64,000 nt of DNA, taken from NCBI GenBank assembly GCA_030434875.1, contig JAUISW010000001.1, positions 3,610,001 through 3,674,000 of the forward strand, written 5' to 3'. The stretch is from Lachnospiraceae bacterium C1.1. Lineage in GTDB: Bacteria; Bacillota; Clostridia; Lachnospirales; Lachnospiraceae. Numbering within the stretch: the first letter of the stretch is position 1; each line of letters starts with the position of its first letter. Position numbers and translations under genes: made by a program. The notes below the pieces were generated by a model, which worked only from the letters and a program-made list of their open reading frames with translations, was not told where the DNA came from and made no database searches. Shown piece after piece: positions 1 to 8,986 of the stretch.

Positions 1-956
1 TTTCACAGATATATATTGTTGCCTGCGGTTCAGCCTGGCATGTTGGTATGGAGGCTCAGTATGTATTTGAGGAATTCACGGAACTGCAGGTGAGATGTGA
101 GCTTGCTTCCGAGTTCCGATATAGAAAAACAAAATATGACAGGAATGCGCTTGTTATTGTAATTTCGCAGTCTGGAGAAACAGCAGATTCGCTTGCAGCT
201 CTCAGAATGGCTAAGGAAAAGGGCATGAAGACTCTAGCAATCGTAAATGTTATCGGAAGTTCTATTGCAAGAGAAGCAGATTATGTAATGTACACTCTTG
301 CAGGGCCTGAAATTTCCGTTGCTACCACGAAGGCATACAGCTGCCAGCTTGTTTGTGGATTTATGCTGGCAGTTAAATTTGGTGAAGTACGTGAGATAAT
401 GGATTGCTTTGAACCAATGGATTATTACATAAATGAGCTTCGTTCTATTCCCGGAAAGATGAAGAGAATCCTGGAGGATAAGGAGCGCATCCAGTGGTTT
501 GCAGCTAAGTATGCAAATGCAAAGAGCATTTTCTTTATCGGACGTGGAATTGATTATGCTGTAAGTCTTGAGGGATCGCTTAAGATGAAGGAAATAAGCT
601 ACATTCATTCTGAGGCATACGCGGCAGGTGAGCTTAAGCATGGAACGATATCTCTTATCGAGGATGGAACGCTCGTTATCGGGGTCCTGACACAGAGTGA
701 TCTTTATGAGAAGACTATTTCGAATATGGTTGAGTGCAAGAGCCGTGGTGCATACCTTATGGGACTTACAGAGTACGGTAAGTATGACGTAGAAGATCAG
801 TGTAATTTTGCAGTATATGTACCGAAGCTGGATGAGCATTTTATAGGAAGTCTCGCTATTATACCGTTACAGCTTTTGGGATATTATACAAGTGTTGCTA
901 AGGGACTTGATGTTGATAAGCCGAGGAATCTGGCTAAGAGTGTTACGGTGGAGTAA
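1..956 (+). CDS. glmS: Glutamine--fructose-6-phosphate aminotransferase, C-terminal part (runs in from the left edge)
   Basis: This is the isomerase half of GlmS, which makes glucosamine-6-phosphate from fructose-6-phosphate and glutamine, the first step towards UDP-GlcNAc for wall and surface polymers. The frame is open to the first bases of the window: residues IVACGSAWHVG precede the first ATG at 48, so that ATG is internal. Two SIS domains are visible. The first has the sugar-binding loop SQSGETADS and the second has IGRGIDYAVSLEG followed by KMKEISYIHSEAY. The C-terminus PRNLAKSVTVE is the classic GlmS ending, with the terminal Lys and Glu region that closes the active site. The N-terminal glutaminase domain lies outside the window. 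It faces a convergent polysaccharide gene 34 bases downstream. Identification is firm. Confidence 0.95.
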   Translation, partial: SQIYIVACGSAWHVGMEAQYVFEEFTELQVRCELASEFRYRKTKYDRNALVIVISQSGETADSLAALRMAKEKGMKTLAIVNVIGSSIAREADYVMYTLAGPEISVATTKAYSCQLVCGFMLAVKFGEVREIMDCFEPMDYYINELRSIPGKMKRILEDKERIQWFAAKYANAKSIFFIGRGIDYAVSLEGSLKMKEISYIHSEAYAAGELKHGTISLIEDGTLVIGVLTQSDLYEKTISNMVECKSRGAYLMGLTEYGKYDVEDQCNFAVYVPKLDEHFIGSLAIIPLQLLGYYTSVAKGLDVDKPRNLAKSVTVE

Positions 957-990
957 AAGAATTACGGACTTTTTGAAATTACCGTAAAAC

Positions 991-2238
991 TTAAAAAGAA
1001 TTAGCTGATATAGAAATGGAACTGCTGCTTTCTTCCCAAAGCAGCAGTTCCATTAAAAGAAACCAGGTCATTTGAAATCCGTAGAATATTCCTCCAAATA
1101 AAGCACAGAGCATGAATATTCCATGGAGAGTCTTTTTTCTGTAAAGATCTATTGTTATTTTACCTAGTAATGTATAAAAAGCTGTAAATCCAAATATTCC
1201 AACATCATAGAGCATCGATATGGGATCACTTTCCGGGATCCAAAGCTTGTCTGTATACTGGCTATAGTATTCGATGAATGGTATTCCGGAACAATTCTTT
1301 CCAAATCCAAAGATTTTTTGTAATGTTGATATATGATCAAACAAATAAGGAATAGACCAATAATAACGAAAATGGAAAAATGTACTTCCGTCATTATTTT
1401 CTGTTGCAGTGGAAGCGTTACTTAGTCTTTTAATTAGATAGCTTGAGAGAGAATAAGTTTTCTCACGTAATGGTTCATAAAAGATAAATGCAATAAAAGC
1501 AAATGCTACAAGAAAAAGAACAATCTTTGTGAAATTCCATCCATTTGACGCCTTGTCTTGCATGGATTTTAGGAAAAGAATTCCAAAGAAAAATGCTATA
1601 CAGAGTACACATGTAGATGAATTAATTATTATCGCTGCTATCAGAGCCATGATCCTGATATACAGTTTTGATGAAAGACAAAGTCCGATTAAAATGACAG
1701 GGACTACCATGCCCTGATTTGTTGTCAAACCGGTTATGGTTGGATAGCTATCTCTTAGTCTAGTTTCAACATGAAGAATTTTTGATGTAAGATCAAAATC
1801 AAATATTGTGAATAATAGATACTCTACATAACATGCAATATATTGTATGATACATGATATCATTATCCCCTTCATATAAAGTTTTCTATATCTTTCATTT
1901 CCCCGTAATATAAAATACAAAACTAATACAGAAGACATTAATATATAATTATTTATACTGCGTGAAGTCCATGCAGGGTATAGATTCAGACAGACTGTTA
2001 TTAACTCTGTGATTGTCATGCTTATGAGAACTAAGCCGATAAGTATCTCTTTTGTTCCCCGGAGGTTAATCTTTGGAGTTCCCCTTTTTTCTGCAATCCC
2101 TAAAAATACCATCAAAAGTAAAAACCATGAAAATACGGTTATTCCATGGAATGTTAAAGCCTGAAAAGTTGAAAAAAGACCACTTATGAATATGAGTATT
2201 TCATAATGGTCATATTTATTTACAAATATATCTTTCAA
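991..2238 (-). CDS. Wzy-like O-antigen/capsule polymerase or ligase family membrane protein
   Basis: A 415-residue protein with about ten to twelve hydrophobic segments across its length and a long soluble loop near residues 260-340 containing STFFHFRYYWSIPYLF and GIGKNCSG-like aromatic stretches. This topology, with one large external loop in the C-terminal half, is typical of the O-antigen ligase/polymerase (Wzy, WaaL, PF04932) superfamily, which joins lipid-linked repeat units at the outer face of the membrane. The start is a TTG at 2238 preceded by AAGGAT at a normal distance; no ATG is better placed. It is divergent from the flippase gene at 2481 and convergent with glmS. The neighbouring flippase and LicD gene support a surface polysaccharide role. 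The exact activity (polymerase or ligase) cannot be told from sequence. Confidence 0.7.
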   Translation of the reverse strand: MKDIFVNKYDHYEILIFISGLFSTFQALTFHGITVFSWFLLLMVFLGIAEKRGTPKINLRGTKEILIGLVLISMTITELITVCLNLYPAWTSRSINNYILMSSVLVLYFILRGNERYRKLYMKGIMISCIIQYIACYVEYLLFTIFDFDLTSKILHVETRLRDSYPTITGLTTNQGMVVPVILIGLCLSSKLYIRIMALIAAIIINSSTCVLCIAFFFGILFLKSMQDKASNGWNFTKIVLFLVAFAFIAFIFYEPLREKTYSLSSYLIKRLSNASTATENNDGSTFFHFRYYWSIPYLFDHISTLQKIFGFGKNCSGIPFIEYYSQYTDKLWIPESDPISMLYDVGIFGFTAFYTLLGKITIDLYRKKTLHGIFMLCALFGGIFYGFQMTWFLLMELLLWEESSSSISISANSF

Positions 2239-2480
2239 TTTGATTTATCCTTTTTTATATTTTTGATTTGGTAGTGTGAATAAATTATAACATAGGGGAG
2301 AAATTAAATCATGCCTTATTTTCTAAGTAAACATTCTGTGAAAATATTCCGATATAAAATTTGATAGAAATTAATAGATGGAATGAGTGGAATTATTTGA
2401 AAAAGAGGGCTGTCCTATAAATAGAAATGAATCTATCAGTTGATTGCTGAATATCAATGCTCAATGCTATAATAACTCTT

Positions 2481-3944
2481 ATGAAAACGCCAAGTATTAA
2501 GAAAAATATTATATTAAGTACATGTTATCAGATTTTAACTTTCTTAACGCCGTTGCTGACGGCACCGTATATCTCCAGAGTCATAGGTGGAGATGGGGTT
2601 GGAATATACAGCTACACAGCATCTGTTCAGATGTATTTTTCGCTTATCGCTGCATTGGGAACCGCGTCGTATGGATTAAGGGAGATATCGCGTGCAAGGG
2701 ATGATAGAGAAAAGAGAACCATTCTTTTCTGGCAGATAGAAACACTGTCGATCATAGTTTCAGTCGCCTGTCTGATCGGATGGGGAATCTTTGTTTATTT
2801 TCAGTCGGCATACAGACTTATATATATCATATTGACTCTGAATATCTTAAATACAATGTTGGATATTTCCTGGTTCTATGATGGCTTAGAGCAATTCAGT
2901 TATACCGTGACCAAGAATTCCATTGTAAAAATAGCCGGAGTTTTCCTGATTTTTATTTTCGTAAGGGATAAAAACGATCTCGCCATCTATGTCTTTATAA
3001 TGTCGATAACGACTCTGCTGGGAACGATGTCGATGTGGCTGACCTTGCCAGGATTTATCAGCAGGGTAAAAATAAAAAAAATAGATTTGGGACAGCATTT
3101 CCATGAAACACTGATCTATTTCATCCCTACAATTGCAACATCTGTTTATACAGTACTGGATAAGACACTGATAGGTCTCATAACGAAAGATGCATATCAG
3201 AATGGATATTATGAGCAGGCGACTAAGATAATAAATATGGTAAAGGTGCTTAGCTTCGCATCCTTAAACAGCGTGCTTCAGGCGAGGATATCTTATCTGT
3301 TTGCTGAAAAGAAATTTGACGAGATCAAAGGACGTATTTCGCAGTCGATGAACTTCATATTGCTGATGGGGACTGCTGCATGCTTTGGAATCATTGGTGT
3401 GGCAACCCGTTTCGTACCACTCTTTTTTGGCCCGGGATATGAGCCGGTCATCGGTCTGCTGAGCTTATTGAGCCCAATAGTTCTAATAATAGGTATCAGC
3501 AACTGCCTCGGGAGTCAGTACTATACACCGGGAGGCTATAGGGCGCTCAGTGCAAAATTCATCATCGCCGGAGCAGTGACAAATCTTATTATGAATATCG
3601 TATTGATCCCCAAATTAGCTGCAACAGGAGCGGTCATAGGCTCACTGGCGGCAGAGCTTATAATAACCATTCTCTATATGAACAATGATAATGGATATTA
3701 TAGATGGGGGCAGCTTTTAAGAGATGGATGGAAAAAAATAATATCCGGAATTATTATGATGTTCGTAGTTTATAATATTGGAAAGCTTATTGCTTCGCCG
3801 CTGCTCTCGCTTATTGCACAGGTTGCTGCAGGAGCTGCAGTTTATATAGTATGCCTTATTTTGCTGAGGGATGAATTCCTGCTTTCATATGGAAAAGAGC
3901 AGATTACAAAAGTTATAAATAAGTTTAATAAAAATAGTCGTTGA
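2481..3944 (+). CDS. Wzx-type oligosaccharide flippase (MOP superfamily)
   Basis: About 487 residues with twelve to fourteen predicted membrane segments. The N-terminal signature reads TAPYISRVIGGDGVGIYSYT followed by LIAALGTASYGLREISRARD, which is the conserved opening of polysaccharide-export flippases of the PST/MOP family. These proteins flip undecaprenyl-linked repeat units across the cytoplasmic membrane. I place the start at ATG 2481 (MKTPSIKKN) because the family normally begins with a short basic stretch there; an upstream in-frame ATG at 2457 is possible and neither has a clear Shine-Dalgarno. The LicD gene follows 13 bases downstream, so the two are probably co-transcribed. A second, N-terminally truncated Wzx lies at 12.0 kb. 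Confidence 0.9.
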   Translation: MKTPSIKKNIILSTCYQILTFLTPLLTAPYISRVIGGDGVGIYSYTASVQMYFSLIAALGTASYGLREISRARDDREKRTILFWQIETLSIIVSVACLIGWGIFVYFQSAYRLIYIILTLNILNTMLDISWFYDGLEQFSYTVTKNSIVKIAGVFLIFIFVRDKNDLAIYVFIMSITTLLGTMSMWLTLPGFISRVKIKKIDLGQHFHETLIYFIPTIATSVYTVLDKTLIGLITKDAYQNGYYEQATKIINMVKVLSFASLNSVLQARISYLFAEKKFDEIKGRISQSMNFILLMGTAACFGIIGVATRFVPLFFGPGYEPVIGLLSLLSPIVLIIGISNCLGSQYYTPGGYRALSAKFIIAGAVTNLIMNIVLIPKLAATGAVIGSLAAELIITILYMNNDNGYYRWGQLLRDGWKKIISGIIMMFVVYNIGKLIASPLLSLIAQVAAGAAVYIVCLILLRDEFLLSYGKEQITKVINKFNKNSR

Positions 3945-3957
3945 TCGGAGGCTTTTA

Positions 3958-4872
3958 ATGGTTGACTTGAGACTGGATATTCCGGAGGACTTTTATAAAG
4001 AAGAGGAAAGATCTGATTATAGAGTATCTGCTGATATGAAAAAAGTCTGGGCAGTAGAGCTGGACATGCTTGCTGAACTCATGCGTGTGTGCCGGAAATA
4101 TGATATTACGGTATTTGCAGATTCGGGAACTCTGCTCGGAGCAGTGAGGCATAAAGGCTTTATACCCTGGGATGATGATATAGATGTTTCTATCTCCCGC
4201 AGTGATTTTGAAAAGCTTAATGAAATAGCGCCTAAAGAATTTAAGAAACCATATTTCTATCAGACTAATGAGACTGATCCGGGCTCTATGAGAGGACATG
4301 CCCAGCTGCGCAGGTCAGATACTACTGCGATACTGGAAGGGGAGATCAGTTCACCTAAGATAAATCAGGGGATTTTTTTAGATATATTTCCCCTCGATAA
4401 TATACCTGATGACGAGGCAGAGGCAGAAAAATTTTTAGCTGAATTAAATACCTTAAAACAAAAGGATATGCGAATAAGGCGCATTGTGAATCTGAAGAAA
4501 CATGCTTCCGGAATAAAAGGATTAATACTTGACCTTTTAGGCTATATTTTTAGGTTTTTCAGAATCTCGGAAAAAACCAATAAATATTATGAAGAGTTTG
4601 AGGTTTTAAGGAAAAAATACAATTCTGAAAACACCACGAGGATCGGAAATCTTTTTCGCACTCCGGTACCTAAAAGGAACATATATAAGAAAGAATGGTT
4701 CAATGAGAAGGATCATATGCAATTTGAAATGTTGGATATAACTGTACCGGGGAAATATATGGACTATTTAAATACAATATACGGTGATTGGAAGAAATAT
4801 GAAGTTGGAACTACTGCCCACCAGGGAGTGTTCTTTGATGCGGATAATTCTTATAAAAAATATTTAAGCTGA
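3958..4872 (+). CDS. LicD family nucleotidyl/phosphotransferase
   Basis: A 304-residue LicD-family protein (PF04991). The hallmark block is at residues 56-80: SGTLLGAVRHKGFIPWDDD followed by IDVSISRSDF; the Asp-Asp-Asp-Ile-Asp acidic cluster is the metal site of this nucleotidyltransferase-fold family. LicD proteins transfer phosphocholine or related phospho-groups onto surface glycans or teichoic acids. A good ribosome site (CGGAGG) sits 8 bases before the ATG. It follows the Wzx gene closely and probably belongs to the same transcript. The donor (phosphocholine, ribitol-phosphate or glycerol-phosphate) cannot be predicted; no licABC-like choline genes are in the window. Confidence 0.88.
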   Translation: MVDLRLDIPEDFYKEEERSDYRVSADMKKVWAVELDMLAELMRVCRKYDITVFADSGTLLGAVRHKGFIPWDDDIDVSISRSDFEKLNEIAPKEFKKPYFYQTNETDPGSMRGHAQLRRSDTTAILEGEISSPKINQGIFLDIFPLDNIPDDEAEAEKFLAELNTLKQKDMRIRRIVNLKKHASGIKGLILDLLGYIFRFFRISEKTNKYYEEFEVLRKKYNSENTTRIGNLFRTPVPKRNIYKKEWFNEKDHMQFEMLDITVPGKYMDYLNTIYGDWKKYEVGTTAHQGVFFDADNSYKKYLS

Positions 4873-4883
4873 TGTCAGGGAAC

Positions 4884-4906
4884 ACATTGGTACACGGTAC
4901 CAATGT
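4884..4906. repeat. Palindromic junction motif, copy 1
   Basis: A near-perfect palindrome with 10-base arms ACATTGGTAC and GTACCAATGT around a 3-base centre ACG. It borders one end of a phosphoheptose-isomerase fragment; a shortened copy borders the other end. Related motifs recur at 9976, 11770, 16321 and 16652. Confidence 0.75.
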
Positions 4907-5020
4907 TCAACAACAATAGCAGACATAACGTTTTTACTATTACCACTTGTACTTATTCCAAGGAATACATCCCATTTTCGTCCAAAGCCATATAGTTGCT
5001 GTGCAAAAACTCCATTTAAA
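4907..5020 (-). pseudogene. Fragment of a SIS-domain phosphoheptose isomerase (GmhA-like)
   Basis: About 38 codons on the minus strand read through to give FAQQLYGFGRKWDVFLGIST then SGNSKNVMSAIVVE. The piece GDVxxGISTSGNSxNV is the sugar-phosphate loop of sedoheptulose-7-phosphate isomerase GmhA. Both the N- and C-terminal parts are absent. The fragment is bounded on each side by the sequence that reads HWYRVP, that is the CATTGGTACCGTGTACC motif, and the frame stays open through both junctions into foreign sequence. A gmhA gene would fit a heptose-containing surface polysaccharide, which may be how it came to be here. Family recognition is strong; it cannot be functional. Confidence 0.75.
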
Positions 5021-5038
5021 GGTACACGGTACCAATGT
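5021..5038. repeat. Junction motif, copy 2
   Basis: GGTACACGGTACCAATGT, sharing 18 bases with the palindrome at 4884-4906 but lacking its first ATT arm bases. It separates the isomerase fragment from a transposase fragment on the minus strand. Confidence 0.7.
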
Positions 5039-5166
5039 GAAGTACACTGTGGTACTGTATAACCTTTTTCAGAATAGTATTTTCTTCCATGTTCGTAATA
5101 AATGTATGTTGTTCCTTTTATTTTTTTCTTTGAAATTCCACCTTCAAAACAGGAATCTCAACTCTA
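5039..5166 (-). pseudogene. Transposase N-terminal fragment (IS1634-like), fused to the isomerase fragment
   Basis: The minus-strand frame that enters the GmhA fragment begins without an ATG and reads GTTYIYYEHGRKYYSEKGYT and then VPQCTS before the junction motif. The block TYxYYExGRxYxxExxYxxP is familiar from the N-terminus of IS1634-type and related DDE transposases. Only about 40 codons remain. The assignment to an exact IS family is tentative. Confidence 0.45.
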
Positions 5167-5202
5167 AAATCCAGATACATAGTGCCTCCAAACGAGTGTT
5201 AA

Positions 5203-5352
5203 TTATCCAGGAAGTTCACAAAAATCCTTAAAATAAAGTTTGCGGTTACGCGTGAAATCTTTGCCGGGATGAACAGCAAATTTTTCTGGATTTTTTGCCA
5301 GTTTATCAATGGATGATAAAAGCGTCGTTTTTACTACATTTGAGTATGCCAT
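5203..5352 (-). pseudogene. IS4-family transposase, N-terminal fragment
   Basis: Minus-strand ORF starting at ATG 5352 with a good AAGGAG ribosome site. It reads MAYSNVVKTTLLSSIDKLAK and FTRNRKLYFKD, the usual first 40 residues of an IS4-type transposase that is common in Lachnospiraceae. The normal reading is lost after FKD and the frame stops after CELPG, where other remnants begin. The DDE catalytic domain is absent, so this is an inert remnant. Confidence 0.65.
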
Positions 5353-5388
5353 AAGTGTCTCCTTAATTAGGTTGTTAATAGGAACCAA

Positions 5389-5644
5389 TCCTAATTAATT
5401 GGCATTTTTCTGATTAATAATCAGAAAAATGCCGCACATTTACGGCGTATTGTCAAGAATATATTTATTTTTTGAGTTACTGGTAATAAAAAAGGGAATC
5501 CTATATTTTTCATAGAATTCCGTTAAGTGAATGACATTGGGTCTGAACAGTAACAGCATTATAGGGTTAATTTTAATACATAATGTATAATTATTTACTA
5601 TTTCTTTTTTTTATGATATCATGAATTAACGGAGGTATAAAGCA
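5389..5644. other. Intergenic stretch with a perfect hairpin
   Basis: No gene is seen here. At 5401-5433 there is a perfect inverted repeat with 16-base arms (GGCATTTTTCTGATTA and its complement) around one base; with no clear T tract it could be an IS end or a terminator-like structure for the IS4 fragment. The AT-rich stretch 5565-5640 should hold the promoter of the ATPase gene at 5645. Confidence 0.5.
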
Positions 5645-6979
5645 ATGAATATGAACTTCTATGTATTAAGATTAAAAATATGCGGTATAAAAAATATAGA
5701 AAAGCCGGTTGAATTTAATTTTTACAAGAAAACTATTGCTGACGACTTTAACCCGGATAAGTTCAAGATCAAAGCAATATATGGAGAAAATGGTTCTGGA
5801 AAAACAGCAATTATCACTTCTGTAAAAATGTTACAAAATCTGTTATTAGAGAAGAACTACCTTTCTGATAATGATACGCAAAGATATCTGGTTGAAATGA
5901 TAAATAAGCGTACACAAAAAGGTTACATTGAATGTGAATATTACGTAAAACTAGATAGTTTAAAATTTATAATGAATTATCGCGTAGATTTTAAACTAAA
6001 AGAAGATGGAAGACTTTACATCACACATGAACTTTTACAACAGAAGAAGGGCAGCTATTCAAAAAATAAGTACAATACTGTCTACGCTACTAAGGATGGC
6101 TCACTTGTGGAATATGCTGATAAAGATTCCTTTGATTATTACAAAGAAAAAACATTAAATCTTCTTGATAAGCAGACATTTGCTACAAGTTTATTAGAAA
6201 TTGATATAGATAAAAAGCATTTAGACAAAAGTGATTCACAAACAATTACTACTCTGCTAATTCTTTTTGCTCTATTTATGTATGTATCAATAGACGAAGC
6301 CGATAATCATCAAAACTATGTGTTCAGAGAAAAAATTAAAGAACTTGATGAAGAAAAAATAAAAGTAGTTGGTGCAGATATAATTCAACAAATTAGTCGC
6401 AAAGTTTTAAAAGGAAATGATAATGATCGAACTATACCCAAGAAAGTATTTGGCCGTTATAAAAAAAGAGTAGAAAGACTTTTTGAATTTATCAAGATTT
6501 TCAAACCAGATTTGCAAAAAATTGAGATTGAAAAAAAAGATTTTGATAAATACTATAGATGTAATTTGAGAATGGTTTATGAAGATTATACTTTAGACAA
6601 AGAATTTGAAAGCCGCGGAATAAAGAAATTGATGGATTTATTCACCTACTTAGACGCTGCTAGCTCAGGAGCAGTTGTCTTTATTGATGAACTGGATGCA
6701 TGTATTAATGATGTTTATTTAGATAAACTAATAGAATACTTTGTTTATTACGGCAAAGGACAACTTTGTTTTACATCGCATAATCTTTCGCCAATGTCAG
6801 TTTTAAAAAGCAACACTAACTCTATTAATTTTATTTCAAGTATAAACACCGTACATACATGGACAAATAGCGGGAATTCTTCTCCTGAAAATGCCTACAA
6901 AAATGGCTTTATTGAAGATTCTCCATTCAATGTTGATGCTTCCGATTTTCTTGGGATTTTTGGTGACGCAGATGAGTAA
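5645..6979 (+). CDS. AAA ATPase of an ATPase/TOPRIM-like module (module 1)
   Basis: A 444-residue SMC/OLD-like ATPase of the AAA_15/AAA_21 type (RloA-like, COG1106 group). Walker A is YGENGSGKTAIITS near residue 47, Walker B is VVFIDELDACIN near residue 344, and a switch motif CFTSHNLSP follows. The middle is an alpha-helical insertion rich in Lys and Glu. ATG 5645 has a good CGGAGG site. The next gene overlaps its stop by 8 bases (ATG at 6972), so the two are translationally coupled. Known two-gene relatives are RloA/RloB (AbiL) and AriA/AriB (PARIS), in which the ATPase controls a nuclease or TOPRIM effector during phage infection. Defence function is inferred from family and context. Base composition is more AT-rich than the flanking polysaccharide genes. 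Confidence 0.85.
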   Translation: MNMNFYVLRLKICGIKNIEKPVEFNFYKKTIADDFNPDKFKIKAIYGENGSGKTAIITSVKMLQNLLLEKNYLSDNDTQRYLVEMINKRTQKGYIECEYYVKLDSLKFIMNYRVDFKLKEDGRLYITHELLQQKKGSYSKNKYNTVYATKDGSLVEYADKDSFDYYKEKTLNLLDKQTFATSLLEIDIDKKHLDKSDSQTITTLLILFALFMYVSIDEADNHQNYVFREKIKELDEEKIKVVGADIIQQISRKVLKGNDNDRTIPKKVFGRYKKRVERLFEFIKIFKPDLQKIEIEKKDFDKYYRCNLRMVYEDYTLDKEFESRGIKKLMDLFTYLDAASSGAVVFIDELDACINDVYLDKLIEYFVYYGKGQLCFTSHNLSPMSVLKSNTNSINFISSINTVHTWTNSGNSSPENAYKNGFIEDSPFNVDASDFLGIFGDADE

Positions 6980-7482
6980 ACAAATATTATTATGTGTTGA
7001 AACAAATAAGCACGCCAGAACAGATTATCTTTATATTTCATCTCTAATTAAGCGGCTTTATATAGACGACAAGAAAATAATATATAAACCAATCTTCTTA
7101 GACTCAAAAACAAAATATAATGCAAAGGATAAGGAGAAGGAGATTAAAGAAAAAATAAGAGCATTCAACGGTGAAACAAAAGTAATATTTTTTTATCGAT
7201 GTGGATGATTATGACATATCTTCAGCCACAAAAATTCTGTTTGATAATATAGAAAAGTATTGTAATGATAAACAATATGATTTTGTTTTTTTCACCAAAG
7301 ATGTTGAAGATGTATTTTGGGGATTTCAAGTACCCAATGATACTAAGGTCAAAAAAGCTGATGAATTCAAAAGGAAAAACCTAATTGATAAAGTAAATAT
7401 ACAACAACTGTCGTCTAATCAAAAAATACCTCAACGTAGTAATATCATATTGATATTAGATAAATATTGGACTAGAAAATAA
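6972..7482 (+). pseudogene. RloB/TOPRIM-like partner of module 1, frameshifted in a run of seven T
   Basis: The ATG at 6972 overlaps the ATPase stop. The first frame reads MSKQILLCVETNKHARTDYL and continues to VIFFYRCG with a stop at 7208. At 7188-7194 there is a run of seven T; removing one T gives VIFFIDVDDYDISSATKI and joins the first frame to the second, which ends at 7482, for a protein of about 169 residues. The pattern is TOPRIM-like: an early Glu (CVET), then a hydrophobic strand ending in an Asp cluster (FFIDVDDYD), and later KDVEDVFWG, which sits where RloB proteins have their conserved C-terminal aromatic block. Possible explanations are true loss, phase variation at the T tract, ribosomal slippage, or a sequencing error. 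Confidence 0.6.
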
Positions 7483-8089
7483 TTGTTTTTGATGAGGTGT
7501 CTGTTATATAACATCCATATCTATATTCTTGTGGTAAAGACGATGGGACAAACTAATAAAAATATTTGTAAAACGGGTTATATAGTAGATAAGGATCAAC
7601 CAGTAATAAAGAATTATAAAGCATCGTTTGAAGAAAATTCATTAGCACCAAATCATGGGCTCTCCGTAACTTATTGCTCAAACTCCGTTACTTATTGCTT
7701 TTTGAGCAACCGTTAGCGTAAAGTAAAAAATCCCGGTTTCCACGAACAAATGATATGTACCCCTTCTACGTGGGTAATAGTAAAAGTGGCGGTTTCTGAC
7801 TGCCAAATTCTGTCAGTTGTTAACTGCCAAAAAGTGATGGATACAAACTGCCAAAATTTGCTGGTTTCTACTTGCCGTTTACATTGGATTACCGCTGTTT
7901 CAAATATGGTGGAAAATCCCACCATATTGAACAGGAAATTCACAGCAAGCAGATTATCCAAAATCTTTATTGAAATTCGAACTGATATTTGATAGAATGG
8001 CAGTGCAGAGTCAGAACAAATGTTTGCAATGCCATTCTTTTGTTTTGGATTGAATTATGCTAAACTGTAGACAGGAGTTTAAGGAACTG
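7483..8089. other. Gene-poor stretch with 24-base periodic repeats (possible IS21-type end)
   Basis: No convincing gene. At 7800, 7824, 7848 and 7871 the motif CTGCCAAA (last copy TTGCCGTT) recurs every 23-24 bases. Multiple short repeats at this spacing are typical of IS21-family transposon ends, but no istA or istB gene is nearby, so this may be a solo end. A hairpin with 10-base arms follows at 7903-7928 (AATATGGTGG and its complement). Short ORFs in both strands here look like chance. Confidence 0.4.
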
Positions 8090-8986
8090 ATGGCAGAAAA
8101 GGATATTATCGAAAAAACACTGGAAGATTATAACGATGTTTTTGCCGATATCGTGAATGTGCTTTTATTTAATGGAGAACGCCGTATGCAGGAGGACGAA
8201 CTTCAGAATATAAAGGCACGTTCAATGTTCAAGGCTGATGGAAAGCTGCATGAACAGGAGCGTGATGTCGTTAAGAGATGGATACGCGAAAATGTCAGGC
8301 TGGCCTTTATAGGAATGGAAAATCAGACGAATATTGACGAGATGATGCCAATTCGGGTGATGTCATATGACGGTATAATGTATAAGTCACAGTTGGCGGA
8401 AATAGAAAAATGCAGGCGGAGAGAGAAAAAACCGCCAGTGCCTGTTCCGGTGATCACGCTTGTGATATATTTTGGGGCTGGACAATGGGAAAAAACAAGT
8501 TTAAGGGAAATAATGGATATTCCTGATTATCTGGATGACTACGTAAGTGATTACAGGATAAATTTTTTTGACATAAAGAAGCTTACCCGGGAACAGGTTG
8601 ATATGTTCAAGAGTGATTTTTACATACTAGCTGATTATTTTTATAAAGTCTACCATGAAAAGGAATATAAACCGGACGAACGGACAATAGAGCATGTTGA
8701 CGAGGTATTCAAGATGATGACTGTATTTACAGGAGACGACAGATATGAACAAGCAGTAATGGAAATACCTGATGACTCAAGGAGGGAACTGCGTATGTGT
8801 GAAGTACTGGATAAAATTGAAGCACGTGGTATAAAGATAGGCGAAACACGCGGAGTTGAAATGGGTGAACAGAAGCTGTCAAGGCTGATAGGATGTCTCC
8901 GAGCGTCAGATCGTAATGATGATATTGACAGGGTCATTGCGGATAAGGATTACCGGGAAAAGCTTTATGAAGAGTTTGGTATCTGA
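8090..8986 (+). CDS. Rpn family recombination-promoting nuclease / PD-(D/E)XK transposase-like protein
   Basis: About 298 residues, of the Rpn (YhgA-like, PDDEXK_2) family. The N-terminal block YNDVFADIVNVLLFNGE is the usual family opening, with the Asp of the nuclease core; the middle has PVPVITLVIYFGAGQWE followed by LREIMDIPDYLDDYVSDYR. The C-terminal third is charged and helical, ending KDYREKLYEEFGI. Rpn proteins are DNA endonucleases that promote RecA-independent recombination in E. coli; in Lachnospiraceae they occur as numerous paralogues. I start at ATG 8090 because it has AAGGA just upstream; an in-frame ATG at 8057 is weaker. No partner gene is seen. Family assignment is good, function inferred. 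Confidence 0.8.
   Translation: MAEKDIIEKTLEDYNDVFADIVNVLLFNGERRMQEDELQNIKARSMFKADGKLHEQERDVVKRWIRENVRLAFIGMENQTNIDEMMPIRVMSYDGIMYKSQLAEIEKCRRREKKPPVPVPVITLVIYFGAGQWEKTSLREIMDIPDYLDDYVSDYRINFFDIKKLTREQVDMFKSDFYILADYFYKVYHEKEYKPDERTIEHVDEVFKMMTVFTGDDRYEQAVMEIPDDSRRELRMCEVLDKIEARGIKIGETRGVEMGEQKLSRLIGCLRASDRNDDIDRVIADKDYREKLYEEFGI

Noticed and set aside
234..839. 201-residue minus-strand ORF opposite glmS
   Set aside because: Antisense shadow of a strongly conserved gene, rich in Cys and Ile as expected for a reversed frame.
4947..5231. 94-residue plus-strand ORF
   Set aside because: Complement of the GmhA and transposase fragments, which are the meaningful reading.
7713..7992. Overlapping 80-residue ORFs on both strands
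   Set aside because: They lie over the periodic repeats and palindromes and match each other as complements; no ribosome sites or family features.
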